From positions 62,001 to 126,000 of the forward strand of contig JAITMC010000026.1 of assembly GCA_031277615.1 (NCBI GenBank): a DNA stretch of 64,000 nucleotides, written 5' to 3'. The position numbers were made by a program, and so were the translations under genes. Below are positions 35,473 to 43,073 of the stretch, piece after piece (the first letter of the stretch is position 1; each line of letters begins with the position of its first letter). The notes under the pieces are model-generated. The model did not search any database. It was not told the origin of the DNA and saw nothing but the letters and a program-made list of their open reading frames with translations. The DNA is from Chryseobacterium sp. Its GTDB lineage: Bacteria > Bacteroidota > Bacteroidia > Flavobacteriales > Weeksellaceae.

Positions 35473-36330
35473 TTATTTAACTCCAAAAATAAACCGGTCA
35501 TTTTCCGACAGGTCTTTGATCAGCATGGCTTTTGAGAACTGTGCGGTGTACAGTTCCAGGGTTTCAGGACCGAGTTTCTGATTGATTTCTAAGAACAGGA
35601 GGCCGTTTTTCTTTAAATGGACTTTGGCATCTTCAGCAATTTTTCTGTAAAAGATCAATGCATCGGAAACAGGAGAGAAAAGAGCCATTGTTGGTTCAAA
35701 TTCCTTAACTGAATCTGCAATTTCTGTCTCTTCTTCCATTCCGATATAAGGCGGATTGGAAATGATGATGTCATAGCTTTCCTCCAGTTCAGCAGCCAGA
35801 TAATCAGCATGAATAAAACGGATGTCCAGCTGATGATGTTCTGCATTCTTTGTGGCGGTCTGAAGGGCTTTTTCCGAGAAATCAATAGATGAAATTTCTG
35901 CTTCCGGAAAATGTTTCTTTAAAACCAGAGGAATAACACCGCTTCCGGTTCCGATATCCAGAATTTTTAAGGAACCTGCCACCCTTTCTGAAATGTATTT
36001 TTTTATTTCGGAAACAGCCATTTCCAGCAGCTCTTCCGTTTCGGGGCGCGGGATCAGTACATTTTCGTCTACAAAAAAAGTCATCCCGTAAAACTCGGTT
36101 TCGCCGAGGATCTGCTGATAAGGTCTCCCGGTTTTTAATTCCTGTATCACCTTCATCAGCTTTTCCTCATCCGCCAGAAGAAGTTCCTGTTGCGAAAATC
36201 TTCTCTGGTGAAAAGCATCAAAACCAACGGTTTTCTGAATAAAAACACTGGCTAAAAAAGCCGTTTCCGAATCGGTATACCCTCCGGAAAGCTCAGTGCT
36301 GAAATATTTTTTTAATTCTGATATTGTCAT
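35473..36330 (-). CDS. prmC: Peptide chain release factor N5-glutamine methyltransferase
   Basis: 285-residue SAM-dependent enzyme that methylates the glutamine of the GGQ motif in RF1/RF2 and so speeds termination. An N-terminal helical domain binds the release factor; the catalytic domain has LDIGTGSGVIPLVL for SAM and ISNPPYIG, the signature NPPY, near residue 190. Length matches the family. ATG directly follows the yaaA stop codon without a gap, so it is translated from the same messenger. Confidence 0.95.
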   Translation of the reverse strand: MTISELKKYFSTELSGGYTDSETAFLASVFIQKTVGFDAFHQRRFSQQELLLADEEKLMKVIQELKTGRPYQQILGETEFYGMTFFVDENVLIPRPETEELLEMAVSEIKKYISERVAGSLKILDIGTGSGVIPLVLKKHFPEAEISSIDFSEKALQTATKNAEHHQLDIRFIHADYLAAELEESYDIIISNPPYIGMEEETEIADSVKEFEPTMALFSPVSDALIFYRKIAEDAKVHLKKNGLLFLEINQKLGPETLELYTAQFSKAMLIKDLSENDRFIFGVK

Positions 36331-37089
36331 TTATCTCGTGAAAACCAGTTTTGTATCGGTTGATTTCTCTTCGTCAATCAGGTAACCTTCATAATTAAAG
36401 GCTTTTACATCATCCAGAGTCTGTGCATTGGTTTCTGCACAGAACCTCACCATAAGTCCTCTGGCGTGTTTGGTGTAAACAACAATGGTTTTCAGCTTTC
36501 CGTCCTTCAGTTCATAGAAGTCGAAATCAATTACCTTGTGGTTTAGCTTTTTACGGTCGATCACTTTTCCGTATTCATTACTGGCCAGATGAAGAAGGAT
36601 TTCATTTTTTTTCATTTCAGAATTCAGCTGTTCCGTAATTTTTTCTCTCCAGAATTCATACAGGTTCTTATACTGGTCGAATTCAAAAGGACGTCCCATT
36701 TCAAGCCTGTAAAGCATTATTTTATCAGAAGGTTTCAGCAGACCGTAGAGCCCGGAAAGCATTCTGTAATTTTTCTGAAGATAATCTACCGCTTTCTGGT
36801 CCAGGGTTTTGGCATCAAGACCTCTGTACACCTCACCGGTAAAGGCAAATAATGCGGGGGCAGATTCCTTTGCGGCAGGTTTGGCTTTCCATCTCTGGTT
36901 TCTTTCCCAGTTTTCATCTGCAAGCTTAGGAGAAATTTCCATCAGTTCAGACAGATATTTGGGTGATTTTTCTTTTAAATAAGACTGTATAAAGGCAGCA
37001 TCTTCAATGAATTTAGGAGTAGAAGACCTTAGCAGATCCGTTGCGTTTTCTACATTCATTAATTTGGCAGGGGAAGTTATAATTTTCAT
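36331..37089 (-). CDS. yaaA: Peroxide stress protein YaaA
   Basis: 252 residues from the ATG giving MKIITSPAKLMN, the invariant family beginning; an upstream in-frame ATG at 37122 would add 11 residues that overlap the CPBP gene. YaaA binds DNA and limits free iron during peroxide stress. Typical segments: SPKYLSELMEISPKLA, FTGEVYRGLDA, LSGLYGLLKPSDKIMLYRLEMG and KHARGLMVRF. The gene follows the CPBP gene after 4 nt and touches prmC, inside the sua5-DUF4180 operon. No OxyR-like site was seen. Confidence 0.93.
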   Translation of the reverse strand: MKIITSPAKLMNVENATDLLRSSTPKFIEDAAFIQSYLKEKSPKYLSELMEISPKLADENWERNQRWKAKPAAKESAPALFAFTGEVYRGLDAKTLDQKAVDYLQKNYRMLSGLYGLLKPSDKIMLYRLEMGRPFEFDQYKNLYEFWREKITEQLNSEMKKNEILLHLASNEYGKVIDRKKLNHKVIDFDFYELKDGKLKTIVVYTKHARGLMVRFCAETNAQTLDDVKAFNYEGYLIDEEKSTDTKLVFTR

Positions 37090-37093
37090 ACGG

Positions 37094-37804
37094 TTAAAAT
37101 AAAGATAAAGTTTTAAAATCAATAGAGTTCATCAGCATCAGTGATATAAAATCAATCATAAAATGACAGATGATCAGAACAATCATATTTGAATATTTTT
37201 TATAAAACACAGCAAAAACAACTCCAATAAAGAAAGGAACGATGACCTGGCTTATGGTTCCGTACGTACTGTGCAGGATTCCGAATAATAGAGCCGAGAC
37301 CACTATTCCGGCAAGCGGACTGTTGTATATTTTTTCAATTCTGGGTTGCAGGTAACCCCGCATCAGGAGCTCTTCCACAGCACCGGCAGTAAGGCAGGTG
37401 AAAACAATTAAAAAATAATCGTCTTTAAAAACCGAAGAAAGCTGAAGAAGCTTATCACTGATTTTTTCATCCATTAAAAGCTGTACAACAGCATTCAGGA
37501 AAGCACCACCAAAAGAGCAGATAAAATACAGGACAAGAACTGCTTTCAGATAAAATAACACAGGATATTTTTTTTCTTTCCAAAGCAGGAAGGTTTGTTT
37601 CTCTACCAGAAGACTGTAAAGGACTATGATTCCTAAAACCATCCATATCGCCATCCTGCTGATCAGAAAAACTTTTGCGGTCACCACTTGTGCTCCCGTC
37701 ATTATACTGATAACAGGAAAAATATAAAGCATTACTGCTGCCAGAAGTACAAAAGTAAGAAGAATTCCTACCGAATATTTCCCGTTAAGCCCCATAACTG
37801 CCAA
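37094..37804 (-). CDS. CPBP family intramembrane metalloprotease
   Basis: 236-residue membrane protein with about seven helices. The CPBP/Abi signature is complete: EELLMRGYLQPR (EExxxR) near 148-160, FGILHS with the second-motif His, and CHFMIDF with the last His. Members process prenylated or other membrane proteins, and some confer bacteriocin self-immunity; the role here is unknown. It starts 21 nt after the sua5 gene and ends 4 nt before yaaA. An ATG three codons downstream is an alternative start. Confidence 0.9.
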   Translation of the reverse strand: MAVMGLNGKYSVGILLTFVLLAAVMLYIFPVISIMTGAQVVTAKVFLISRMAIWMVLGIIVLYSLLVEKQTFLLWKEKKYPVLFYLKAVLVLYFICSFGGAFLNAVVQLLMDEKISDKLLQLSSVFKDDYFLIVFTCLTAGAVEELLMRGYLQPRIEKIYNSPLAGIVVSALLFGILHSTYGTISQVIVPFFIGVVFAVFYKKYSNMIVLIICHFMIDFISLMLMNSIDFKTLSLF

Positions 37805-37825
37805 TCTTCATTCCTACACCTGATG

Positions 37826-38437
37826 TCAGACAATTCCTTTTCCCTGGCGGATGATCTCCGGTTCTCCGGAGGTAAGATCCACAATAGTAGAAGCTATATT
37901 GTCTCCATAGCCGGAATCAATAACAATATCTACAAGATGATCATATTTTTCTGCGATCAGTTCAGGATCTGTAGAATATTCGATGATCTCGTCATCATCT
38001 TTTATGGAAGTAGAAGCAATCGGATGTCCCAGTTTTTCCACGATAAGCTGCGGAATAGGGTGGTCCGGTACACGGATACCAATTGTTTTATGGTTTTTAT
38101 AGGCCAGAGGAACACTTTTATTGGCTTCCAGAATAAAAGTGAAAGGTCCCGGAAGATGGCTTTTCAGAAACCTGAATACCGAAGTTTCTACCGGTCTGGT
38201 AAAGTCTGAAAGATGACTCAGGTCATTACAGATAATAGAAAATTTAGCCTTATCCAGCTTGATTTTTTTCATCTGGGCCAGTTTTTCCATGGCTTTGATA
38301 TCAAAAATATTACAGCCCAAAGCATAAACCGTATCTGAAGGATAGATAATTAGCCCGCCATTGTTGAGAGTTTTAATGACTTCATTTACAAGATTTTCCT
38401 GTGGATTGTCCGGGTATATTTTCAGTATTTTTGCCAT
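37826..38437 (-). CDS. L-threonylcarbamoyladenylate synthase (Sua5/YrdC family)
   Basis: 203-residue enzyme of the YrdC/Sua5 fold that makes threonylcarbamoyl-AMP for the t6A modification of ANN-decoding tRNAs. Typical features are PSDTVYALGCNIFD near residue 33, KKIKLDKAKFSIICND with the RNA/ATP-binding basic cluster, and the closing STSIKDDDE strand. It lacks a long Sua5 C-terminal domain, so it is the YrdC/YciO type; YciO-like paralogues are a possible alternative. A TATCTTTG box ends only 6 nt before the ATG, which predicts a leaderless transcript. First gene of a five-gene operon and next to the tRNA cluster. Confidence 0.9.
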   Translation of the reverse strand: MAKILKIYPDNPQENLVNEVIKTLNNGGLIIYPSDTVYALGCNIFDIKAMEKLAQMKKIKLDKAKFSIICNDLSHLSDFTRPVETSVFRFLKSHLPGPFTFILEANKSVPLAYKNHKTIGIRVPDHPIPQLIVEKLGHPIASTSIKDDDEIIEYSTDPELIAEKYDHLVDIVIDSGYGDNIASTIVDLTSGEPEIIRQGKGIV

Positions 38438-38442
38438 AGAAC

Positions 38443-38450
38443 AAAGATAC
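38443..38450 (-). promoter_or_regulatory. Promoter box of the sua5 operon
   Basis: TATCTTTG on the minus strand. Its last base is 6 nt from the ATG at 38437, so transcription should begin at or very near the start codon. Confidence 0.65.
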
Positions 38451-38519
38451 GAATAATAAAATAGTTTTCATAAAAGTCCTTTATTTAAAAGAAAAATTAG
38501 GATTTTCAAAAAAAAGTCG

Positions 38520-38527
38520 TACATTTG
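38520..38527 (+). promoter_or_regulatory. Promoter box of the tRNA cluster
   Basis: TACATTTG fits TAnnTTTG and lies 12 nt before the first tRNA gene. Confidence 0.65.
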
Positions 38528-38538
38528 CAATCCAATAT

Positions 38539-38611
<73 letters not shown>

Positions 38612-38649
38612 CTAAGACAGTGCTTTCGGTAAGCACTCTAAAAATACAC

Positions 38650-38722
<73 letters not shown>

Positions 38723-38760
38723 CTAGGACAGTGCTTTCGGTAAGCACTCTAAAAATACAC

Positions 38761-38833
<73 letters not shown>

Positions 38834-38870
38834 CTAGGCAGTGCTTTCGGTAAGCACTCTAAAAATATAC

Positions 38871-38943
<73 letters not shown>

Positions 38944-38954
38944 CTAAGACAACG

Positions 38955-38990
38955 TGAGAAGCAGTAATTTTATTGCTTCTCTTTTTTTTT
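38955..38990 (+). terminator. Terminator of the tRNA cluster
   Basis: Stem GAGAAGCA / TGCTTCTC with a 10-nt loop and a long T run, 12 nt after tRNA copy 4. Confidence 0.88.
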
Positions 38991-39292
38991 ACTTAATCCG
39001 GGATCAAATGGATCAGGGATCAAGCACAAAAGTTGTGGACTAAGCAAAAAAGTTTTGTTACTCTGAATAGAAAAAAGGCTTAATCCGTTTTTTGTAGACG
39101 CAAAGATTTCTATGAATCATACCGTTGATTTTTAGGCAAAGCGTGGAATCAAGTCCATGATTCGATGAAGGACATGTATAACCATAAAGCTTCTTCAGAG
39201 GCAAGGCCGCACTTCTTTACATTATGAACTCAGCTCGAAGACCTGTCAGGTTGTAAAAAAGCTTAGTTGTTATAATCTGCCCCCGTTATCTA
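38991..39292. other. Intergenic region with repeat copy 4
   Basis: Contains ATCAAGCACAAAAGTTGTGG and a second AAAAAGTTTTG motif (39018-39060), the interspersed repeat copy 4 (39090-39215) and GACCTGTCAGGTT near 39240. No gene. Confidence 0.7.
39090..39215 (-). repeat. Interspersed intergenic repeat, copy 4
   Basis: On the minus strand it reads GAAGAAGCTTTATGGTTATAC, CTTCATCGAATCATGGACTTG, CTTTGCCTAAAAATCAACGG and CTTTGCGTC. The central inverted repeat is partly degraded. Confidence 0.7.
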
Positions 39293-40741
39293 TTATTCTT
39301 TTATCAGAAGATTTTTCAGAAATTCTACTGCTGCTTCCAGTTCTTTTTCATTCATTGACGCAAAGCCAAAACGGAAAGCATTCCGCTTTTCATCAGTACG
39401 GATTATTTTCAAACCGGTATTTTCCGCTAATTTTCTGACATGAAATTCAGGAGCCAGAATAATCCATATTGCCATTCCTCCGGAAGGTAAAGTATAAGAA
39501 ATACGGTCATCCAGTTTTTCTTTTAAGAGCCTGTTCAGAAAATCCCTGCGGTGATGGTATATTTTCTTGGCTTTTTTAAGGTGCCTTTTCAGGTCACCAT
39601 TTCGGATCAGAGAAGCTAAAGCATTTTGCATATAGCCGTCACCTCCTACATCAATCAGCTTTCTGAAAGCGGTACACTGGGCAATAAAATTTTCCGGAGC
39701 AACCATAAATCCTATCCTGAGTGAGGGATCCAGTATTTTGGAAAAAGACCCTGTATAAATGATGTTTCCATGGTGATTACTGCTTGCCAGTGGAAGATAG
39801 GGAGAAGAAGTATAGTGATAATCGTAATCATAATCGTCTTCTATAATAGCAAAAGAATATCGGACGGACAGTTCGGCCAGTTTCATCCTTCTGTCTACAC
39901 TCAGCGTTACAGTAGTCGGATAATGGTGGTGGGGAATCACGTATACTGCATTTATCTTTTTCTTTTTACATAGGGATTCAAGCTGATCGGTATCTATTCC
40001 GTTTTCATCAGCGGCAATCTCAATCAGAGTGGCTCCGGTTTGTTGAAATACTTCATTGGCCGCAGGATAATTAGGCTGTCCTGTAACAATCACAGATTCA
40101 TTTCCCAACAGAAGCTGTGCCGCAAGATAGATGCCCATCTGCGCACCGTGGGTGATCAGAAGATGATCTGGGGAAATATTTAAGCCTCTTGTTGAAGAAA
40201 GATGCCGGGCAAGTTCTTGTCTAAGCTGTGGAGTGCCCTGGTCGGTGCCTGTTGCCGCATTTTTTATGGTGTGTTTTTTTGAGGTATAGGAGCGGTAGGT
40301 TTTGAGAAGTTCGTCTATAGGGGAGATTCTTACATCCGGATGACCGTCATCAATGATCATACCGGGAACTGAGGTATTGTAGTCAGATTTTTCTGCTTCA
40401 TGGATGACCTTGAAGGGGAGACTGAATTTATTTCCGTATCCGGGAGCAGCATCTGTTGTGCTCCATTCCTGTGGTTTAAATACAGGAATCCGGTCGGATA
40501 TGGCCGTATGTTTTCTTGGAATAACCGTAATCCAGTCCTGGGCATGCAGTTCATCATATGCTGCAATAACCGTTTTACGGTGTACACCAAGCGTGCGGGC
40601 CAGGTCACGGGTTCCCGGAAGATGCATTCCGGCTTTCAAAGAACCGTTTCTTACTGCGTGAATAATAGAAACTGCAATTTGTCTGTAAACGGAGGTACTG
40701 CTTTCCTTATTAATAATAATGATGCGTTCAAATGGAAACAT
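39293..40741 (-). CDS. MocR/PdxR family PLP-dependent transcriptional regulator
   Basis: 482-residue fusion of an N-terminal GntR-type winged helix (SVYRQIAVSIIHAVRNGSLK, LPGTRDLARTLGVHRKTVIA) with a fold-type I aminotransferase domain. The PLP lysine lies in YTGSFSKILDPSLRIGF, and DDYDYDYHY forms the PLP-ring aspartate region. MocR proteins sense PLP or amino acids; PdxR members control vitamin B6 synthesis, but no pdx genes are nearby. It is divergent from a GNAT gene, and the 86-nt gap carries both promoters and an inverted repeat, so control of the GNAT gene and of itself is likely. Confidence 0.93.
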   Translation of the reverse strand: MFPFERIIIINKESSTSVYRQIAVSIIHAVRNGSLKAGMHLPGTRDLARTLGVHRKTVIAAYDELHAQDWITVIPRKHTAISDRIPVFKPQEWSTTDAAPGYGNKFSLPFKVIHEAEKSDYNTSVPGMIIDDGHPDVRISPIDELLKTYRSYTSKKHTIKNAATGTDQGTPQLRQELARHLSSTRGLNISPDHLLITHGAQMGIYLAAQLLLGNESVIVTGQPNYPAANEVFQQTGATLIEIAADENGIDTDQLESLCKKKKINAVYVIPHHHYPTTVTLSVDRRMKLAELSVRYSFAIIEDDYDYDYHYTSSPYLPLASSNHHGNIIYTGSFSKILDPSLRIGFMVAPENFIAQCTAFRKLIDVGGDGYMQNALASLIRNGDLKRHLKKAKKIYHHRRDFLNRLLKEKLDDRISYTLPSGGMAIWIILAPEFHVRKLAENTGLKIIRTDEKRNAFRFGFASMNEKELEAAVEFLKNLLIKE

Positions 40742-40744
40742 ACT

Positions 40745-40803
40745 GGACTACTTTATAAATCAGATCTGGATTACAAATGTAGTCCTATTTGCCTGTATTT
40801 TTG
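40745..40803. promoter_or_regulatory. Divergent promoter region with operator candidate, mocR/GNAT
   Basis: Two promoter boxes: TACATTTG on the minus strand (40774-40781, for mocR) and TATTTTTG on the plus strand (40796-40803, for GNAT). GGACTAC (40745-40751) and its complement GTAGTCC (40779-40785) form an inverted repeat with centres 34 nt apart, about three helical turns; one arm overlaps the mocR box. Confidence 0.6.
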
Positions 40804-40827
40804 CCTTGTTAATTAAAATAATGAACA

Positions 40828-41280
40828 ATGAATTACACAATCAAAAAAGCAGGTATTGAAGACCTGAACGAAGCCGCAGAACTTTTTAATCTGTACCGTA
40901 TTTTCTATCGTCAGGAATCTGATGTAGAAAAAGGAAAAGCATTCCTGAAAGAAAGGTTTCTGAACAATGAATCTGACGTTTTTCTGGCTTTTGCAGAGGG
41001 GAAAGCTATAGGTTTTGTACAGCTTTATAAACTGTTCCATTATACCAAACTACAGAAACAATGGCTGTTAAGTGATCTTTTTGTGCATCCTGACCACAGA
41101 GGAAAAGGGATTTCCGTAGGACTCATCGACCGGTGTAAAAAATGGTGTGAAGAAACTGAAGCCTGTGGTCTGATGCTGGAAACTGAGAAAACCAATGATA
41201 TCGGAAACTCACTTTATCCCCGCTGTGGTTTTGAATATGACGGATCGCACAATTATTACCATTGGTGGAGGAAAGGTTAA
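40828..41280 (+). CDS. GNAT family N-acetyltransferase
   Basis: 150-residue acetyltransferase. The acetyl-CoA motif A is LFVHPDHRGKGISVGLIDR near 90-108 (RGKGIS replaces the usual Q/RxxGxG/A). Motif B follows with LETEKTNDIGNSLYPRCGFEYD. The target amine is unknown. Divergent from a MocR regulator, its presumed controller. The plus-strand promoter box ends 24 nt before the ATG. Confidence 0.9.
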   Translation: MNYTIKKAGIEDLNEAAELFNLYRIFYRQESDVEKGKAFLKERFLNNESDVFLAFAEGKAIGFVQLYKLFHYTKLQKQWLLSDLFVHPDHRGKGISVGLIDRCKKWCEETEACGLMLETEKTNDIGNSLYPRCGFEYDGSHNYYHWWRKG

Positions 41281-41516
41281 GAGGAATAGATGATGGGTAA
41301 TGAATGTTTTTGGTGGTCGTTAAAAATAAGTGATTATCTGTTTCAATTTGTATTATTGATTGGATACTGATCAGAAGTCAAAGTATTTCCTTCTTACGAT
41401 TTATTTTTACTAAGCTCATTGATTAGGTATTTCTACACAATCTGAAGTAGTATTAGTTCTACATAAAATACTATTTAATTCTACAGTGTTTTTTACGGAA
41501 GTACAACCGGGAACCC
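41281..41516. other. Intergenic region, left part
   Basis: AT-rich sequence without a gene or clear repeat, between the GNAT gene and the promoter of the RNA candidate. Confidence 0.5.
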
Positions 41517-41524
41517 TACTTTTG
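41517..41524 (+). promoter_or_regulatory. Promoter box of the putative structured RNA
   Basis: TACTTTTG fits TAnnTTTG; no coding frame follows it. Confidence 0.6.
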
Positions 41525-41530
41525 TAGCGC

Positions 41531-41771
41531 TCTTATCAATCAGGGGAAGACTGGTTAATAGAGTTTATTTATGTTTAATGGTCTCCGCCGTCATTTTCTA
41601 CTTTTTCCCGAATGTTTTTATGATTAGTACCCATAACTACTTTCCGGCGGAGATCTTTTTCACATTATTTCCCATGCATCATTCATAAACATTTCTCACC
41701 CGGAATGTGACGATGATTTATATATTCACAGACAAAAAGCAGACCAACATTCAAATGGGGTCTGCTTTTTA
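41531..41771 (+). ncRNA. Putative structured non-coding RNA, about 240 nt
   Basis: A promoter-to-terminator unit with no plausible frame. Predicted helices in order: an imperfect hairpin (CTCT 41530-41533 with AGAG 41560-41563, and AATCAG with CTGGTT) around a GGGAAGA loop; GTCTCCGCCG (41581-41590) with CGGCGGAGAT (41645-41654), closing a 54-nt internal region; CACATT (41661-41666) with AATGTG (41704-41709); and the terminator at 41734-41771. The second helix is followed by CTTTTT and could end a shorter RNA of about 130 nt. It is not tmRNA, RNase P or SRP RNA by their core motifs. A 6S-like or other regulatory RNA is possible; the family is not recognised. Confidence 0.55.
41734..41771 (+). 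terminator. Terminator of the putative RNA
   Basis: Stem AAAAAGCAGACC / GGTCTGCTTTTT with a loop of about 13 nt and T-rich end. Confidence 0.85.
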
Positions 41772-42112
41772 ATTTTACAATATTTTTACAGCAAAAGTGA
41801 ATAAAAGTGAACGCGGCTTATTTGCCGCTGAAGAGTTTTATGGCTGTATATGCGCTTCATGAAATCAACTTCTTCCAGATTCCATTCTTTACCTCCTAAA
41901 TCAGCACTCTGGTTCGAACCCTGTTAAAAAATTTCCATTGTCTGAGAATGGACGTGATTTAGATCTGAAGAAGAACCGTATGATTCCATGCGGGATTGGC
42001 AATTTTAGCAGGCCCCAACTTTTACGCTGGATCTAAACTTATCCTGAATTCAGTTCAAAAAAAACAGTACCCCAGCCGGAGTACTGTCATTATATTTTTT
42101 AATTTTCAAAGT
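41772..42112. other. Intergenic region, right part, with repeat copy 5
   Basis: A degenerate interspersed repeat (41825-41960) and a CCCCAACTTTTACGCTGGATC motif near 42014. A hairpin AACAGTACCCCAGCC / GGAGTACTGTCATT near 42064-42090 probably ends the minus-strand gene at 42113. Confidence 0.6.
41825..41960 (+). repeat. Interspersed intergenic repeat, copy 5 (degenerate)
   Basis: CTGAAGAGTTTTATGGCTGT, CGCTTCATGAAATCAACTTC and CAGATTCC keep the order of copy 1, but the central palindrome is lost. Confidence 0.55.
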
Positions 42113-42877
42113 TTATGGCTCTTCACAATCCATCTTCAGCTTGGTAAATATTTTGTCGAAGGTTTTATAGATCGTTCCTTCATCATCTACCTCCGGTCTG
42201 AAGCTGTTGTTGGCACAATTGTGAAAGGAAATTCCCACCAGGTCAATCAGCGCATAATCATCTTTTTGCGGATCATTGAACTTCGCATTGAAATTGGCCA
42301 TAACCGCTGCCGGATTAGAATTTTTCCGGCTGCTGGCTTCAGCATGATTCTTCCAGGCAGTATACATTTTCTGTTTGTCAGAGGCTGTAATGGCATCAAT
42401 ATGCTGTTTACAGGTATTGTAAAACTTACTGTTTTTCAAAGAGGAAGGATCAGAAAAAGCGATGATATCTTCTTTGGTAAGCTGGTATTCATTTTCAAAA
42501 GTCTGCATGGCTTCCTGGTGAAGGTTTTTCCATACCGGAAGATCAATCACCTTAAGGCCGTATAGTTCCTTTTTCTTTTCCTGGTATTGTTGTTCCAGTT
42601 TTTGCAGGTACATATTCTTATTTTTCCGGATATCGTCAAGGCTCGAAAGCTTGAATACGGTAGGACTGTCAAAATAAAGACCGCTGAATTTATAGAGAAG
42701 CTTATAGGTATCATCTATTTCGCTCTTTTTATATTGGGCAGGATCAAAATATCCTTTATTGTCGCAGGCAAAGGTCTGATAAGTATAAAGCGTCAGATTC
42801 TGCGTGTTGCCGGATTTTTTCTGTCCCCAGGCAGTAAAAGCCAGTAAAAGGGAAAGTCCGGTGATCATTTTTTTCAT
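42113..42877 (-). CDS. Secreted hypothetical protein
   Basis: 254 residues from the ATG giving signal peptide MKKMITGLSLLLAFTAWGQ; the longer frame to 42931 would bury that signal. The mature part is charged and helical, with the repeated spacing CDNKGYFDPAQYKKSEIDDT and YNTCKQHIDAITASDKQKMY. I recognise no domain. It is probably periplasmic or surface-exposed. It is divergent from the large TPR gene across 196 nt, and a hairpin lies after its stop. Confidence 0.75.
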   Translation of the reverse strand: MKKMITGLSLLLAFTAWGQKKSGNTQNLTLYTYQTFACDNKGYFDPAQYKKSEIDDTYKLLYKFSGLYFDSPTVFKLSSLDDIRKNKNMYLQKLEQQYQEKKKELYGLKVIDLPVWKNLHQEAMQTFENEYQLTKEDIIAFSDPSSLKNSKFYNTCKQHIDAITASDKQKMYTAWKNHAEASSRKNSNPAAVMANFNAKFNDPQKDDYALIDLVGISFHNCANNSFRPEVDDEGTIYKTFDKIFTKLKMDCEEP

Positions 42878-43073
42878 AGACTGGGATTCTGTCCTCAAAA
42901 TTAAGGTTTTAAAATTAAAAATCCATACCAATCCCTCTTTTTTGAGGGTTAAATTTTCCTGAATTTATGCATACCACAGCCTGTTTTTCATTTTGTTTTC
43001 CTATTTTGCACGAAACTTGATGTAAGCCCTGTTTCTGTACGGAACAGAAAAATCAAATTAAAGCAAAATATTA

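Noticed and set aside
37688-38209. Plus-strand frame of 173 codons
   Set aside because: It is the antisense shadow of the CPBP and sua5 genes, both with complete family motifs.
41996-42565. Plus-strand frame of 189 codons
   Set aside because: It is antisense to a gene with a clear signal peptide, and its own start lies in repeat DNA.
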